NCBI GenBank assembly: GCA_037501455.1
Contig: CM074857.1
Location: 97,249,501 to 97,313,500, forward strand
Length of the DNA: 64,000 nt
Source of the DNA: Lantana camara
Taxonomy: Eukaryota; Streptophyta; Magnoliopsida; Lamiales; Verbenaceae
Direction of reading: 5' to 3'
This document shows, piece after piece, positions 23,759 to 36,409 of the stretch. How positions within the stretch are numbered: position 1 is the first letter of the stretch; each line of letters opens with the position of its first letter. Under the pieces are notes generated by a model. That model searched no databases and had not been told where the DNA came from. It worked only from the letters and a program-made list of their open reading frames with translations. The position numbers and the translations under genes are program-made.

Positions 23759-24589
23759 TGATAGGGTCAAAATACGCTCGTCCCACGTTTGGACACGTGG
23801 CAACTCGAGATAGTAACACATGTTCTCTTGAGATTAAGGCAGTTGTACACGAGCGCCCAAACCCCCCGAGGGCCAAGGTACCTCAAGGACATGCGCCATC
23901 TCTGCTACGCACACGCGGGATCAACATTACCGCTCTCTAACGAGCGCACTTTGCAATACCCGGCTAAGCTCCAATCTATGAAGAAAGCTCTCTTCGAGCG
24001 CTACTCTCCCTCGGGGAAGTTTCCACTCCCCCTCATTGCATAAGCCTTGGCCTTCATCCCCTAGCGGATTCACTGGCCTCCAAGGCACTCGGTTGACACG
24101 AGCGTGCTCTTAGCCCTCGTGGTCAACCTCCCCAAAACGGCTCTCTGACACCACCAACTCACCCGCGTACCTGCCACTGCTGCCCGCACTACATTGGCAC
24201 CAGCTTTTGCAGAAGATTCCTCCTAGGTTTCTCTCGCAACGCCACGTGTTAGGGCAACATTCGACCAGGACCACACGGTGCAAATGACCAAAGGGTCCCC
24301 GACCCTCAACTATAAAAATACGAGTTCATCTCCTTCACTGTAAGCAAGCTTCCATACTTGAGCTCTGAAAATTCTTATCTTCTCTCTCAGTTCCTTAACT
24401 GACTTGTGCATCGGAGAGCCAAACTGGGCATCACCCCCAGTCCCCCAGTTTGGCCTTCTGACTCTTTGTTCTTAGTGTTTGTCCTAGCAGGTAGAATCCA
24501 CCACCCTTCCGGCGAATGTTTTTCGGTTTCTCCAAAATATCAAATATAAAGTGATCGGAGTTTGACACATCCCAATTCATACCCCATCA
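23759..24589 (+). mobile_element. 3' LTR of the Tat element
   Basis: Partner of 12567-13365. It is preceded by a polypurine tract (ATTGGGGGGCAAAA) ending at 23758 and followed by the TSD AAAAA at 24590-24594. The LTRs differ by about one 30-bp indel and numerous substitutions, consistent with the many breaks in pol. Confidence 0.95.
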
Positions 24590-25108
24590 AAAAAATAATC
24601 TACTTTTAATTTCCAAATATAATTTTTATTACAAAAATAAAATTATTTTAATTAAAATCATATTTTAAAATTGGGATAACCAAAAAACCCACATCGCGAC
24701 CGCCACGAGCTTGCTTTTCAAAAATTTATGCTTCTGTGTTGTTAGCGGCCGCGACTAGAATCCAAAAGAATCGATCGCGGCAGCGAAGAGCGTTAGCAGC
24801 CGCTAAAAAAATTCACAAGAATCGTAACCGCGAAGCGTGAATTTTCACATTACCAAAATTTGAAAATTTTATTAAATGATAAAAAAAAATCGTGAATTAA
24901 ACTTTGATTTTTCTAAACTAGATATAAAACTGATTTTATAAACAAGTTCTATGAATACACTTCTTCAAGAAACCATCAAGATTTAAAAATTAGGATTTCT
25001 AAACAAATTCCGTAATACTAACTATCATCGCAATTTAAGAATTTTCATAAAATTCAGTTCAATAAAACATTTTAGAATAAACGTTGCAAGCATGATTCTG
25101 ATACCACT
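24590..25108 (-). mobile_element. Ty1/copia leader remnant, proximal part with PBS
   Basis: This is the continuation of 11790-12566 after removal of the Tat insertion, homologous to about 52380-53081. At its right edge the minus strand reads AGTGGTATCAGAATC (25094-25108), a one-base variant of the initiator-Met tRNA primer-binding site, directly against the LTR at 25109. A GC-richer block with GCGGCCGC words at about 24690-24830 corresponds to the CpG-dense block of the young element, now diluted. Confidence 0.75.
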
Positions 25109-26691
25109 TGTTGGAAAACACAAGTCAAAAGCAGCGGAAACTTAAAATTTTTCCTAGAAGAGGACCGGAAGCTTGCAATTTTTATTCCAAAATAAAGGGG
25201 TCCCTTCAAGAACCTTACTTTTAAATAATTTTTCTTGAAACGATTTAAACCGCCCCTCAATCGTTCTTCAAGCGGTAATAAATCATCGCCCCTCGAATGA
25301 TTCTTTTTTTTCATCAAGAATCCAACGTAGAATTCCTCTAGAATGTATCCGCACCAACCTAGGATGAAATCAATCTAGTGAGTATGCTAGTACTATAGAT
25401 GGTGTATTGAAAGAAACTAAAACGAGAGAGAGAGATAGAGAGAGAGAGAGTTTTTCCTCGTTGGAAGAACCTGGCTTGATGCGTGAGAAAAACTCACGCA
25501 TAAACCCAAAAGAAATATTTCAACTCCTTTTATATGACTGAGTTTTGATTTCTAGTATGTTCTTATTATCCGGAATAGAGAGAAGAGAAAACCCTTTCTA
25601 AATCTGGTTTCTTGTTTAACATAGTTAAGATATCATTAATAATCCTATTATTAATTAATATCATTATCCTAACTACTTTAAGATATTATATCATATTTAT
25701 TTATTCATAAATAAATAAATTGTGCCTTATCCTTTTATTTAAACAAATAAACTAGATATTATCTTTTATTTATTTCGTAAATAAATAAACTAATTAGTAT
25801 CGTATCCTAACAACTTTAGGATATTTTATTTATTTATTTATTACTTAAATAAATACTCTAGGATATTATCCTTTTTTTTTATGTATTCCATAAATATATA
25901 ATTCCAATTAATAATTAATTATTCATTAGGCCTTTTATTCCAAATTTGGCTTTAGAACTAATTCTATAATTAATTCTCATGGACCTTTATAATTAATTTT
26001 CTAATTAATTATATTTAGATTTACAATTAATTCTCTAATTAATTGTACTTGGACTTTATAATTAATTCTCCAATTAATTATATTTAGGCTTTATAATTAA
26101 TTCTCTAATTAATTGTGTTTGGGCTTTATAATCAATTCTCCAATTAATTATTACATGGTCCATTCAACTAGATGGACTATGTGCCCCTACTCTCTCACGC
26201 GTCACACGTGTACCTTACACTTGTGGTCTCGTTTCGATCAATTCTTTTGACATTTCTAGCAATACCCTTTCATCTTGGCATTTGTATGTGACCCTCTAGG
26301 TTCATTATTCAGTTAACAGTGACCCTAATAATTAATTATTCCACAGATTACACAACCGTATTCTAGCAACAGGTGTGCCCTACCCGAATGGCGAATTAAA
26401 TCAAAAGAACCTTTCAATCAATGACATCTATGAGATACGATCCTCCTACTATTCCATCTCTCGATTAAGACCTAGGGCATGTGAATAATGAGAGCCATAA
26501 TAATCTTAATCTTAAAGCTAAGTCAGTTTCATATCCATTTGATCTCAATCCAAGAAACTCTTTTCTTGATGTCTTGATCCACTACCTTGGCCAAGGGTTT
26601 TCACGATGGCAAATGAACAACTTATGCAATAAGAGATCTTCTTATATCTCAAGCAAGTGTAGGTCCTTTATTGATTCTCACATGTCTCCAT

Positions 26692-28666
26692 TGTTAGGAA
26701 TAGTGCCCTTAAAGCAGCTTTTGGCTTTACTATTTCCTTGTAATATCACAAACAGTCTTTGAATAATATACGAGATGATTTTTTTCATAGGCATTCACTT
26801 CTTTATGTGCTTATTATGTCTGTTTGGGTTTGACTGTGTGTTTGCATGTCTTGAACTCCCCTAATCCGATGAGGCCGTTAAGAACTTTGTCGTTATGGGA
26901 ACGACACATGAAATAAGTTCTTAACTCCATAGGAGAGGATTAGAAACTTCTCCAAGTCGAGAGTCCGACAGACAGTAGGAGTGTCGACCTTAACTCTGTT
27001 GAGACTTGCTTATGTGATTTATGTCCTTTTGAAGGATCACTCAGTTTCATGGAGTGATAAGTGCATACGATGATGTGTTCATAATACATGAGGGTGATTG
27101 TTACTAGAACTTCATCACTGAGATGTCCCGCGTGAGAACATTCCTAAATGGGAAAGGAAGTCTCCTAGAAACTTCCAGATTAAAAATATCTCACAGGTCA
27201 ATAAAGTGATTCATTAATCCTTAGACTTGAGATTCTGTAATGTCTCATATGAGCTAACTCTGTAATCTTTGATATAGGCTCAAAAGGGTGTCGCCATATA
27301 GACACCTGAACCACGACCTATGTTGGGATTACCCAAGTGGCATATGTAGAATTAGTAGAATCGACAAAGGACCTACACTTATTGCAAGAACAAGAATGAT
27401 CTCTTACTGATTGAGTTGTTCGTAGTCCATTAAACTTTAACCCTTGGCCAAGGTGGATAAAAGATCAAGACATCCAGAAAATGGGGTTTTCTTGGATTGA
27501 GGTCTAAATGGATATAAAACGAACTTAACTTTAAAGATCAAGAATATTTGGGCTCTGAGAATATTCTCATGCCTTAGTTCTTGATTGAGAGATGGAGTTG
27601 TAGGAGGATCGTATTTCACTGTATGTTATTGACTGAAAGGTTCTTCGATTTATTTCGTTATTCGGCTAAGGGTCACACATTCATTGCAAGATTACGATAG
27701 TGTGATCTGTAAAGTGATTAATTAATTACTGTAACTGCTAATCGAATAATGAACCTAAAGGGTCACACACAAATGCCAGGACACGAGGGTTATGGTAGGA
27801 TGTTAATATGATTAACGAAGGATCAAATTGTTGATCGAAACGGAACAAGGATGGCGTGAGTAGCTGCCACGTGTCACGCAGTCCCACGTGTCACGCACAC
27901 GTGGCACGTACGTGTCTCCGGACGTGTAATTTTATTACACGTGAATTCTTTTCTAGAATTAATTAATTAAATTGTAATTAATTAATTTAAGTCTTTTAAT
28001 TAATTTTGAATTAATTATTAAGATTTTAGTTCTCAAGCTTAACCCAATAAATAATTAATTGAGAATTAAATTATTTATTGAATCTTGACTTTTAGCTTTA
28101 GGAAAGTTGAAAAGTCTAACTTCCTATTGTAGGAGAGAGAAAGTTGATTCTTGCAAGACTTGTAGAACAAGTTGGGAACTTATTTTCTCCAATTAAATTA
28201 ATAATTAAATTAGTTAATTTGTGAGCAAGAAAACAATCTCATTGGTTCTTAGAAACCCTAGGGGGTTCGAACCATGTAGTCTAAATAAAGGGGTTGGTGC
28301 TTTCTCATTTTTGAGACCAACACTCACGAAGTGTTAAGTTTTTGAGAAAAATAAAAGAAAAGTTTTCAAAGCAAAACCCTAGCCATTAACACAACTTATA
28401 GAACTAGCATTCTCACTTGTTTGATCGTGTTCTAGGACTGGTGTGGATACGCTTTGGAGGATCACTGCTTTGGGATCTATCGAGAACCGTTCGCGGGACA
28501 TTCCGCTTAAAGGGTGTTCAGTAGGCGGTACTGACATCACTAGAAAGCTTCAACCTACGTAAGTTTCTAAACACCCTGTGATACGATACGAGAATTGCAA
28601 GGCCATGATCAATCATTTGGAAAAAATTTAAATTTCCGCTGCGTTTCTGTTTCGTGTTTTCCAACA
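26692..28666 (+). mobile_element. Solo copia LTR
   Basis: A 1,975-bp sequence starts TGTTAGGAATAGTGCCC and ends GTGTTTTCCAACA. It is inserted in opposite orientation into the LTR of a related copia element. Perfect 5-bp TSD TCCAT occurs at 26687-26691 and 28667-28671. No internal sequence is present, so it was left by recombination between two LTRs. Confidence 0.9.
27860..27950. promoter_or_regulatory. ACGTG cluster in the solo LTR
   Basis: Around 27866-27940 CCACGTGTCACGC occurs twice, followed by CACACGTGGCACGT, ACGTGTCTCC and ACACGTG. ACGTG cores are bound by plant bZIP and bHLH factors (G-box, ABRE). Related clusters lie in the LTRs at 45711-45783 and 53799-53871. Confidence 0.6.
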
Positions 28667-29339
28667 TCCATGTGCCACTTTTGTAATCCCAACATAAGCC
28701 GCAATTCAAGTGTCCCGAGCAACACCTCTTAGACCCTGTCTAAAATTACCTAGTAAGCTCACACAAGACATCAATGGAATCTTAAGTCTAAGGATTAATG
28801 AATCACATCATCGACTGTGAGATATTTCCTAATCTGGAAGTTTCTACGTCTTGAAATATTTACTTCATTTCCCATTTAGAAATCTTCTCACGTGGGACAT
28901 GACCTCAATATACTCGTTCTAGGTAGCGAGCACCCTTGTTTATTGTGTATACATCGACTATGCACTTTACATCCCATGATATAGGATGATTCCTTCTTAA
29001 GGAAGCAATCCCCCAAGCAAGTCTCGAGTGAGCCTAGTTGACACTCCCACTGTTCGTTGGGCTTATCAACTTGGAGTAGTTTCTAATCTATCTTAGATTA
29101 GAGCTTGTTTCATGAATCACTACCCTTAATGACTAAGTCCTCAAAGCTTGATGGATTAGGGGAGCATGCACACGTAATAGGAAACACACAGAACACCTAA
29201 TTGTACATAAAGAAGTGTTTGCTCCTGATTATAATCATACGTCTATTATTCAAAAATTGCTCGTGATACAAGGAAAGTCCCAAAGCGAATTTCGATGAAT
29301 CGGCTTTCTAAAGCACTATTCCCAACAAAATGTTGATAA

Positions 29340-29610
29340 TGAAACGGATGGAATGGTGGTGGACTTTGAAATTGGGCCTGGGGCCACTGAGTGTGCATGA
29401 ATGTTCCTTGTGATAACTCTACAACACCTTGTCCATCTGCAAAAGCAAAAGGACAAATGTTAGATAAGTGACAACCTCCATAATATAAACATAATACCTG
29501 AGTAAAATTAATTTGAGGGCAACCATATTATTCATAGTTAATTGTTCAACTCTATTGCTGAGGGCTTCTAGCTTCGCATTTATGGCATTGAGACCACCAA
29601 ATTCCGACAT
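29340..29610 (-). pseudogene. N-terminal gag fragment of the Athila-like element
   Basis: It starts at ATG 29610 (MSEFGGLNAINAKLEAL), a short coiled-coil-like region typical of Athila gag. About 45 residues on, the frame shifts. In the other frame a zinc-finger-like motif YYGGCHLSNICP is readable, with the expected first cysteine position altered. Then come Gln/Pro-rich residues until the junction with the copia LTR. Not functional. Confidence 0.5.
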
Positions 29611-30902
29611 TCTTACTGATTTAAATGGAGCAAAAAGGTAGATAACCAATATCAAATTCCAACAGAAAGCAGGAAAATAAATAAACTAAACTAAAGGTTT
29701 AAAACACTAGATACTAATATTAAAGTGAGAGTGATTTTAAATGCCTTTCCCGGCAATAGCGCCAAAAACATATTTAGGGAAGTTTTAATTAATAAACCCT
29801 ATATGCATGCAAGCGTACACTATCAAATTGAGCACATAAGGTGTCGATCCCACAAGGAAGGGAAATCAATCAATCACATCGTATATTCTCCAATAAATCG
29901 ACCGAACAAAGACTCAAAGAGGAATCTAACTAAACTACTAACTAAACTAAGACAACTAAACACACACCAAAGCAAGTAAAGACTCAACAATAAATAAAGC
30001 ATAGCCAGGGAAAAAAGACATAGTATTTTAGTGATCGAATGAATGCTAAACAAATACTTAAATTCTTACAATCCTAATCACGAAAATATATGCAAGCTTC
30101 TTTCGAAGTCAGGCACAAGTGTTTAAAAGCTTGTGTAGCCACTCTCATTGTCAACATCCAAAAATAGATTAGACCATAAAAATAAGATTAGAATAAATTA
30201 AATAGTAGCGGTTAGTTATATACTATTTAATCACATATTGCTCAGAAAAAGATCGAATCTTTTCATACCTTTAATTCTAAGTGTTTAGGAATTAAAATCC
30301 AAATTAACTAACAATCTTTTGATTAGAAAGTAAATTCTAAGTTCATGTCAAAGGTGTACAGTCTCTAACATACATTAAAAACATAATTCTTTTACATAAA
30401 AATCATAAGAATCCATTCAAGCATATTATCGAACCCTTAATGATCTACACAATCATTATTCCCTTGGCTAAAGTAACTAGCTACTCACAAACTCAACAAA
30501 AATGAAAGCAGTAAGAATAATTAAACTAATTAACTTCATGCTCAAAGATTCAATTACAATAATCCTTAAACACAAGCAAGAATTAAATAACGAAATTAAA
30601 ACTAAACTACTAAACAATAATTAAATCTATCTAAAGAGAAAGGAAAGGAAAAGCTCAGAAATTTTCTTCTTTGCAAATTGACATAATTCATAAATGGAAG
30701 ATGGAATTCTAGTCTCTCAGCTAGAGTTCTCGTTCGTCCCTCAAAGTTGTGTTCTCTTCTCTCGATTCGCTCTCTACTCTACTGATGTTCGCTAGGGCTG
30801 AAAACCCTTAGATTAGCTCTTAAATTACGCTAAAAAATAGTTCCATATGGGACTATACGAGTCCAAATTAAGTTAAAAGAATTAAATCAGGCCCGAAAAT
30901 CA

Positions 30903-31196
30903 AATTCTAGAGCATCGTCACGGCCTCAGGGCGTGACGGTCATCACGGTTGTGCTCAAAAGTTGACTTCAAGATCCACGTTGACGGGCCATCGCAACCGC
31001 GATCTTTTCAAGCTAAAATCCATCATGGCCATGACGGTCATCAGAATTGAATTCTAGAGCATCGTCACGGCCTCAGGGCGTGACAGTCATCACGGTTGTG
31101 CTCAAAAGTTGACTTCAAGATCCACGTTGACGGGCCATCACAACCGCGATCTTTTCAAGCTAAAATCCATCATGGCCATGACGGTCATCAGAATTG
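30903..31196. repeat. 147-bp tandem duplication
   Basis: Copy 1 is 30903-31049 and copy 2 is 31050-31196, with few differences. Each contains ATCGTCACGGCCTCAGGGCG and several GTCATCAC words. It lies in the leader or LTR of the Athila-like remnant. Confidence 0.9.
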
Positions 31197-31399
31197 GTTG
31201 ACTCGGTTGTTTTGGCTCTTTTCGCCTTCAAAACTTCGTTTTATGAATGTTTTCGTCATTTCCTATATTTTTAACTTCAAAGTAAAATATTAGCTGAAAA
31301 GGAGCAATTTAGATAAAATTAGGCACAATAATGACATAAAATCATACGAAATATGTACTAATTGAAAAAGGGGCTCGCAAGCTCTTGTTTAAAACTAAT

Positions 31400-32061
31400 A
31401 TCAAAATGCTAAATAAAATAAAATCATACATAGCGCAAATAATGCACATGATTAATTCATTCATACATCCAATGCATTGCATAAATAAATTTACCAAGTA
31501 AATAATTATTATGCGATTTAAGGTCTTTAAATAATTTCAATCGGGGCTCTTCGGTCACAAAGCTTTTTAAACTTTTTTCAGGCATGATTACGCTTGGGTA
31601 GATATCAAACAAGGACTTTAAATTATTTAATATTGATCAAGGATTATTTTAATTAACTAATCAAATTAATCCTTCAATTTTAATTAAATTTAATTCTCCC
31701 GGTCAATTTAATTTTTATTAGATCTCTATCTAATCAATCATGCTTCTATTTTAACAATTTTAATTTGGAAAAAAATAATTAATTTTCAAGTGAAATAATT
31801 TTACAAAATTGATCATAAAAGTTTAGTTTAAATACAATTTTAAAACTGCCGTTTGTAAATAAAGACAAAATTTACCAACAATTTCTCAGCAATTGATTAG
31901 TTCAAAGTGGATGGGGGCTCCTTACATATTATTGATATCCTGAGTTTGAAATTCAGCAGTCTACAAATTCTAATAATTTTTATTAAAGGATGGTTAGTAT
32001 GGGGCCTATGGGCCAGTCCACACAGGCAGTCAACTTAGCCTGCTGGCGGCGATACAAATTT
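31400..32061. other. AT-rich spacer upstream of SLAC1
   Basis: No gene or known repeat was recognised in this stretch. Confidence 0.4.
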
Positions 32062-32168
32062 TTTCTTGAATTTTCCACGTGAGGAGTGTCCGACGCGGTA
32101 TCCAACACGAATATCCGATACGATACGACACGACAAAATGATATTTTTAAAAGCGTCCGTACATCATA
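32062..32168 (-). mobile_element. MITE fragment with G-box, SLAC1 upstream region
   Basis: This is a diverged inverted copy of the repeat at 63108-63277 (shared words GTATCGTATCGG or variants, TCGGACACTCCT, and ACGTGGAAAATT or a variant). It includes CCACGTGA with the palindrome CACGTG at 32076-32081, about 485 bp before the SLAC1 ATG. The other copy has TTACGTGAAAA at that position, so the full G-box is specific to this copy. Confidence 0.55.
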
Positions 32169-32489
32169 GACAACAATTTTATTTATTTATTTTGTTTAAT
32201 TTTATTCTAAAATTTTTATATAAGTTTTAAAACAAGAATTCCAGGTTGAACATCTCTCTTTGCCAAGCTTTTGAACCACAAGTTACTGATTGTCTCTCAC
32301 GGGAAAGAACCTTCAAAGTCTCCACTTTTCCAACAACAAAAGCATTGGCTAATATGCCAAACAAACAACCACAACCAAGAAACAAACTGACGTTGTTACC
32401 ATAACTATCTCCGTTCTCGTGATCCCATTTGGCCCTTTACAAAAGTGGCACCACCTGTGAAATATTGCTCAAAACAAACATATTTCAGT

Positions 32490-32498
32490 TTTATAAAA
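32490..32498 (+). promoter_or_regulatory. Candidate TATA box of SLAC1
   Basis: TTTATAAAA lies about 70 bp before the ATG at 32565. If it is used, transcription would start at about 32525, near two small upstream ATGs. Another start further upstream cannot be excluded. Confidence 0.35.
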
Positions 32499-32526
32499 CC
32501 CATAAGTTGTGGAAAAAGATAAATTC

Positions 32527-32553
32527 ATGCATGGTATTATTACTATACAATAA
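32527..32553 (+). promoter_or_regulatory. Possible uORF in the SLAC1 leader
   Basis: ATG at 32527 opens an 8-codon frame ending TAA at 32551-32553. A second ATG at 32531 opens a frame that runs past the SLAC1 start to a stop at 32630-32632. Both matter only if the transcript starts upstream of 32527. Confidence 0.35.
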
Positions 32554-32564
32554 ATCCCAAAAAA

Positions 32565-35500
32565 ATGGAAATGAGAGAAACCCCAAGAAGATCACATCCA
32601 ACGCACTTCGTGGATATCCACGAAGTGCCTGAAGAGGAAGAAGAAGATGAAGAAGAACGTGATCACCGAGGAAATAATAAGCCCACAAAAACATCTGAAA
32701 AAACAGAAAAACGTATCAACAAATCAAACAGGGTTAGAGAAATCAAGCGACCTAATAACCGGAGTTTTAGCAGGCAAGTTTCTCTGGAAACTGGATTTTC
32801 AGTTCTCAATGGCGAGAAAACAGAGCTAAAATCATTGCCGAGGAGCGGGAGGAGTTTTGGAGGGTTCAGTTCTGCTCATAGTAGCATTGGTGTGGAAGGA
32901 AGGAAAGGAGACTTCAATATGTTCAGAACAAAATCATCTCTTGTTAGGCAGACTTCCAAGTTGCCGTTGAGAAAGGAAAGTGGGGCGTTGGATCCTCAAA
33001 AGAATGATATATTTGGAGGGAGTGATGAATCTGTGAACAAAAGTGTTCCTGCTGGAAGATACTTTGCTGCTCTCAAAGGACCTGAATTAGACGAAATCAA
33101 GGTTTGTTCTTCTGTCTCTTTCTAAGCACAACTCATTTCTAATAAACTACTAATAAAATCTTTTGTTACATATACCAATATGGCGATACGTTTGGAGAAG
33201 TTGAAGGGGGTAGGTTTTGGATACAGAAGTATAGTTTAAACTTTAAAAGTTGTTTTTGACCTTATGAAAGTCTATAATATTTTTCAAAAATTAAATTTTA
33301 GCCAATTACGTGAAATTTTGTGAAATCGTGTTATTTTGTAATGTTAGTCCCTCTGGAAGCATCATGGAATGAACAAACACAAATACGATTAGTTGTTGAT
33401 GATTGACAAAACACAAGATTGGTACGACCCATAGTTAAAGGCAATTATTATTATAGATCAAGACAAAATTACTATTGATGCTATAGTACTTTTTATCGAA
33501 ATTTTAGTTTGTTATCAACAGTCGATTAATTTTTGCATTTTATTTTATGTTTTTGGCGCAAAGTGTGTGTCAGCAAATTGCACGCATCAAATAACCTTTT
33601 TATTGGAGAAAATTGAAATACTGAGTATGTTGCCACAGAATATGTAATAGTTTCGTGATGTGAATTCTATATGTGGGTAAATTGTAATTCAAATTTGATT
33701 TATCAACTTAATCAATTATAATGATAAAATGTAATATATTTGTTATTTGATTGGTCTTTTTTTTTAACTTTCAAACAATTGCACCACAAATATAAAACAC
33801 TTATTCACTCATTATATTTCACTACGTATGTCACCGTTTACTCTTCTCCCCAATCCCAGGACTCTGAAGACATACTCCTACCCAAAGACGAAAAATGGCC
33901 CTTCCTCCTCCGTTTCCCCATTGGTTGCTTCGGTATCTGCCTCGGCCTCAGCAGCCAAGCCATCCTCTGGCGCGCCCTCGCCACCAGTCCGGCCACTCGG
34001 TTCCTCCACATCCCACCGCTAATCAACCTCACCATCTGGCTCCTCGCCCTATCTGCCCTTGTAGCAGTGTCCACTACCTACGTGCTCAAATGCACGTTCT
34101 ACTTCGAGGCGGTCAAACGAGAATACTTCCACCCAGTAAGAGTCAACTTCTTCTTCGCCCCATGGGTGGTCTGCATGTTCCTAGCCATCGGCGTGCCACC
34201 CTGCATCGCACCAGACAGTCTCCACCCGGCAGTTTGGTGCGCCTTTGTAGGCCCCATTTTCTTCCTAGACCTAAAGATCTACGGCCAGTGGCTCTCGGGA
34301 GGGAAGAGGCGGCTAAGCAAAGTGGCGAACCCTTCGTCTCATCTCTCGGTGGTCGGGAATTTCGTGGGGGCGATTCTGGCGGCTAAAGTGGGGTGGAAGG
34401 AGGCTGGGAAGTTCTTGTGGGCGGTCGGGTTTGCGCATTATCTTGTGGTGTTTGTGACGTTGTATCAGAGGCTGCCGACGAGTGAAGCCTTGCCGAAGGA
34501 ACTGCATCCGGTTTACTGCATGTTTATTGCGACGCCGGCGGCGGCGAGCATCGCTTGGGGAGCTATCTATGGGGAGTTCGATGGGTTGGCGAGGACGTGC
34601 TTCTTCATTGCTTTGTTTCTCTATTCCTCGCTCGTTGTGAGGATCAGCTTCTTTTGGGGGTTCAGGTAATTAATTATCTTTCGTTATGTGTTGCGGCTAA
34701 TTGAAGTGATCTTTCATGGTGGTTGTAGTTATAGAAAAAGTTGACATGTTTCTTGAAGTGGTTTCTAATATATATGCCGAATAGTTTACTATAGTTTATT
34801 GGAAAAAAATTAATATAAAAAAAATTTTCCATCAAAATTTCATTATAAAATACCCCATAATTAATTACACTTTTGCTTGAATTCCCCTTAAACTTTACGC
34901 AAAAAAAAAAGAAATTCATAATATTTTTTAAAAAGATATTCCTTAATGTTATTCAAATTGAATCTTAAATAATATATATCTTTAATAAACTGGCAATATT
35001 CTTGAAAATAACAATTTCTTAAAATATATTAGTGATAAATATGTTATAAATATAAATCTATTTAAAATAACATTTAATATTGAAAGTATATAAGCTGATC
35101 GAAAAGGTATTGAATCTTCATATTTTTATATTAATAAGAAATATTAAATTAGCATATATATAAATTAATTTATTAATTAGATACCTAAAAATATTAATGT
35201 ATTGAACTTGATGGTAATTTTGTACAAAAAATAGGAAAAAGTCAAGGATTAGGGTTTTTTCTTATGAAAACTAAGCGATTGGCATTTTAGGATAGAAAAA
35301 TAATTTCAAATATTTTTGTATATAAAATAGAAATAATTATATCTGATTATCCTGCATTTAGGCCTAATTATAACACAATCCATCTAAATTTAAAAATTAT
35401 ACACATTTTAGTCTCTAACTTTGAGAACCGTTTATAGTTCTTGAAGTCCGTTTAGGATTCCGTTATGTCATTTCAAAAATACCTTTAATTTGTTGATAAA

Positions 35501-36377
35501 TTCATAATTTATAGGTATAGTTTTGTTTATATTTGTAAACTATAGGGATAATTTTGTAATTTTGATCATATATTAAATGTAACCCTCATACAACCGTTAG
35601 GAGCATAAATATACTTTTACAAATTTCGTTAGAGCTCTCAGACAAAATTATAAGATTTACAAGGACTATAATATAATTTCCCGATTTAGATCGATTGTAT
35701 TATAATTAGATCTAAATGCGGGATAATTAGATATAAATCATCCTATAAAATATTATTTTGAAGTGACCAAGATGGGTTGCGTAATATTTAAATTTCGTAG
35801 GTCCTAGATGTAGGTGTCAAGGTCAGTGGGCATCAATTGTAGTATTACGGTGGGAAAGTAAATTTTGTGAATAGTAAACGTTACCTAACCTTTACTTCAA
35901 CTTTTAAATTAGGGAAATACCCATTTTGTATAAGTTATTTAGTTGACTATGCAATTATAGATAGGGGTGTTCACGGTTCGGTTTTTCGGCCGATCAAAAA
36001 ACCAAAACCGAAACCGAACCAAAAGGTGTTCGGTTCGGTTCGGTTTTAACCGAACATTTTCGGTTCGGTTTCGGTTTTCGGCCGAAAAACCGAAAATTTG
36101 ATATTATTCAAAAAAAAAAAAAAAAAAAAAAACTGAATATAATTTTTAAAAAAAATTTTGAAGTTGAGATTTTATGAAAAATGTAAAAATTGCAATCAAC
36201 CTAAATGGCAAATATATATATATATATATATAATTATAATTTTTTTTTTTGAAAATCGATAATTATAATTATTATATATATAATTATTTATATATATATA
36301 AATATAATTATTATATATATACATATATATTTCTGCCAAATAATTAAAATATATGTATATATTAATCAATATATATG

Positions 36378-36409
<32 letters not shown>

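Larger units (their letters stand above)
25109..29327 (-). mobile_element. Copia LTR (about 2.24 kb) split by a solo LTR
   Basis: Read on the minus strand, the LTR starts TGTTGGGAATAGTGC (right end 29327) and ends GTTTTCCAACA (left end 25109). It resembles the LTRs at 44995-46904 and 53082-55014. It is interrupted by 26692-28666. It is the 5' LTR of the copia remnant whose leader is 11790-12566 plus 24590-25108. A (GA)n-rich run lies at about 25425-25450. An open frame on the minus strand at 25072-25317 is chance. Confidence 0.8.
29328..31400 (-). mobile_element. Athila-like Ty3/gypsy 5' remnant
   Basis: The minus strand carries TGGCGCTATTGCCGGG (29749-29764), a one-base variant of the Athila-type primer-binding site TGGCGCCGTTGCCGGGG. 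A gag start lies about 140 nt downstream. To the right lies LTR or leader DNA whose outer end I cannot fix; about 31400 is a guess. The rest of gag-pol is missing because the copia LTR at 25109-29327 abuts at 29328. Confidence 0.55.

Noticed and set aside
33740..33859. Open frame upstream of SLAC1 exon 2
   Set aside because: It is intron read-through. The acceptor CAATCCCAG at 33859 and the match of the following residues to SLAC1 place the exon start at 33860.
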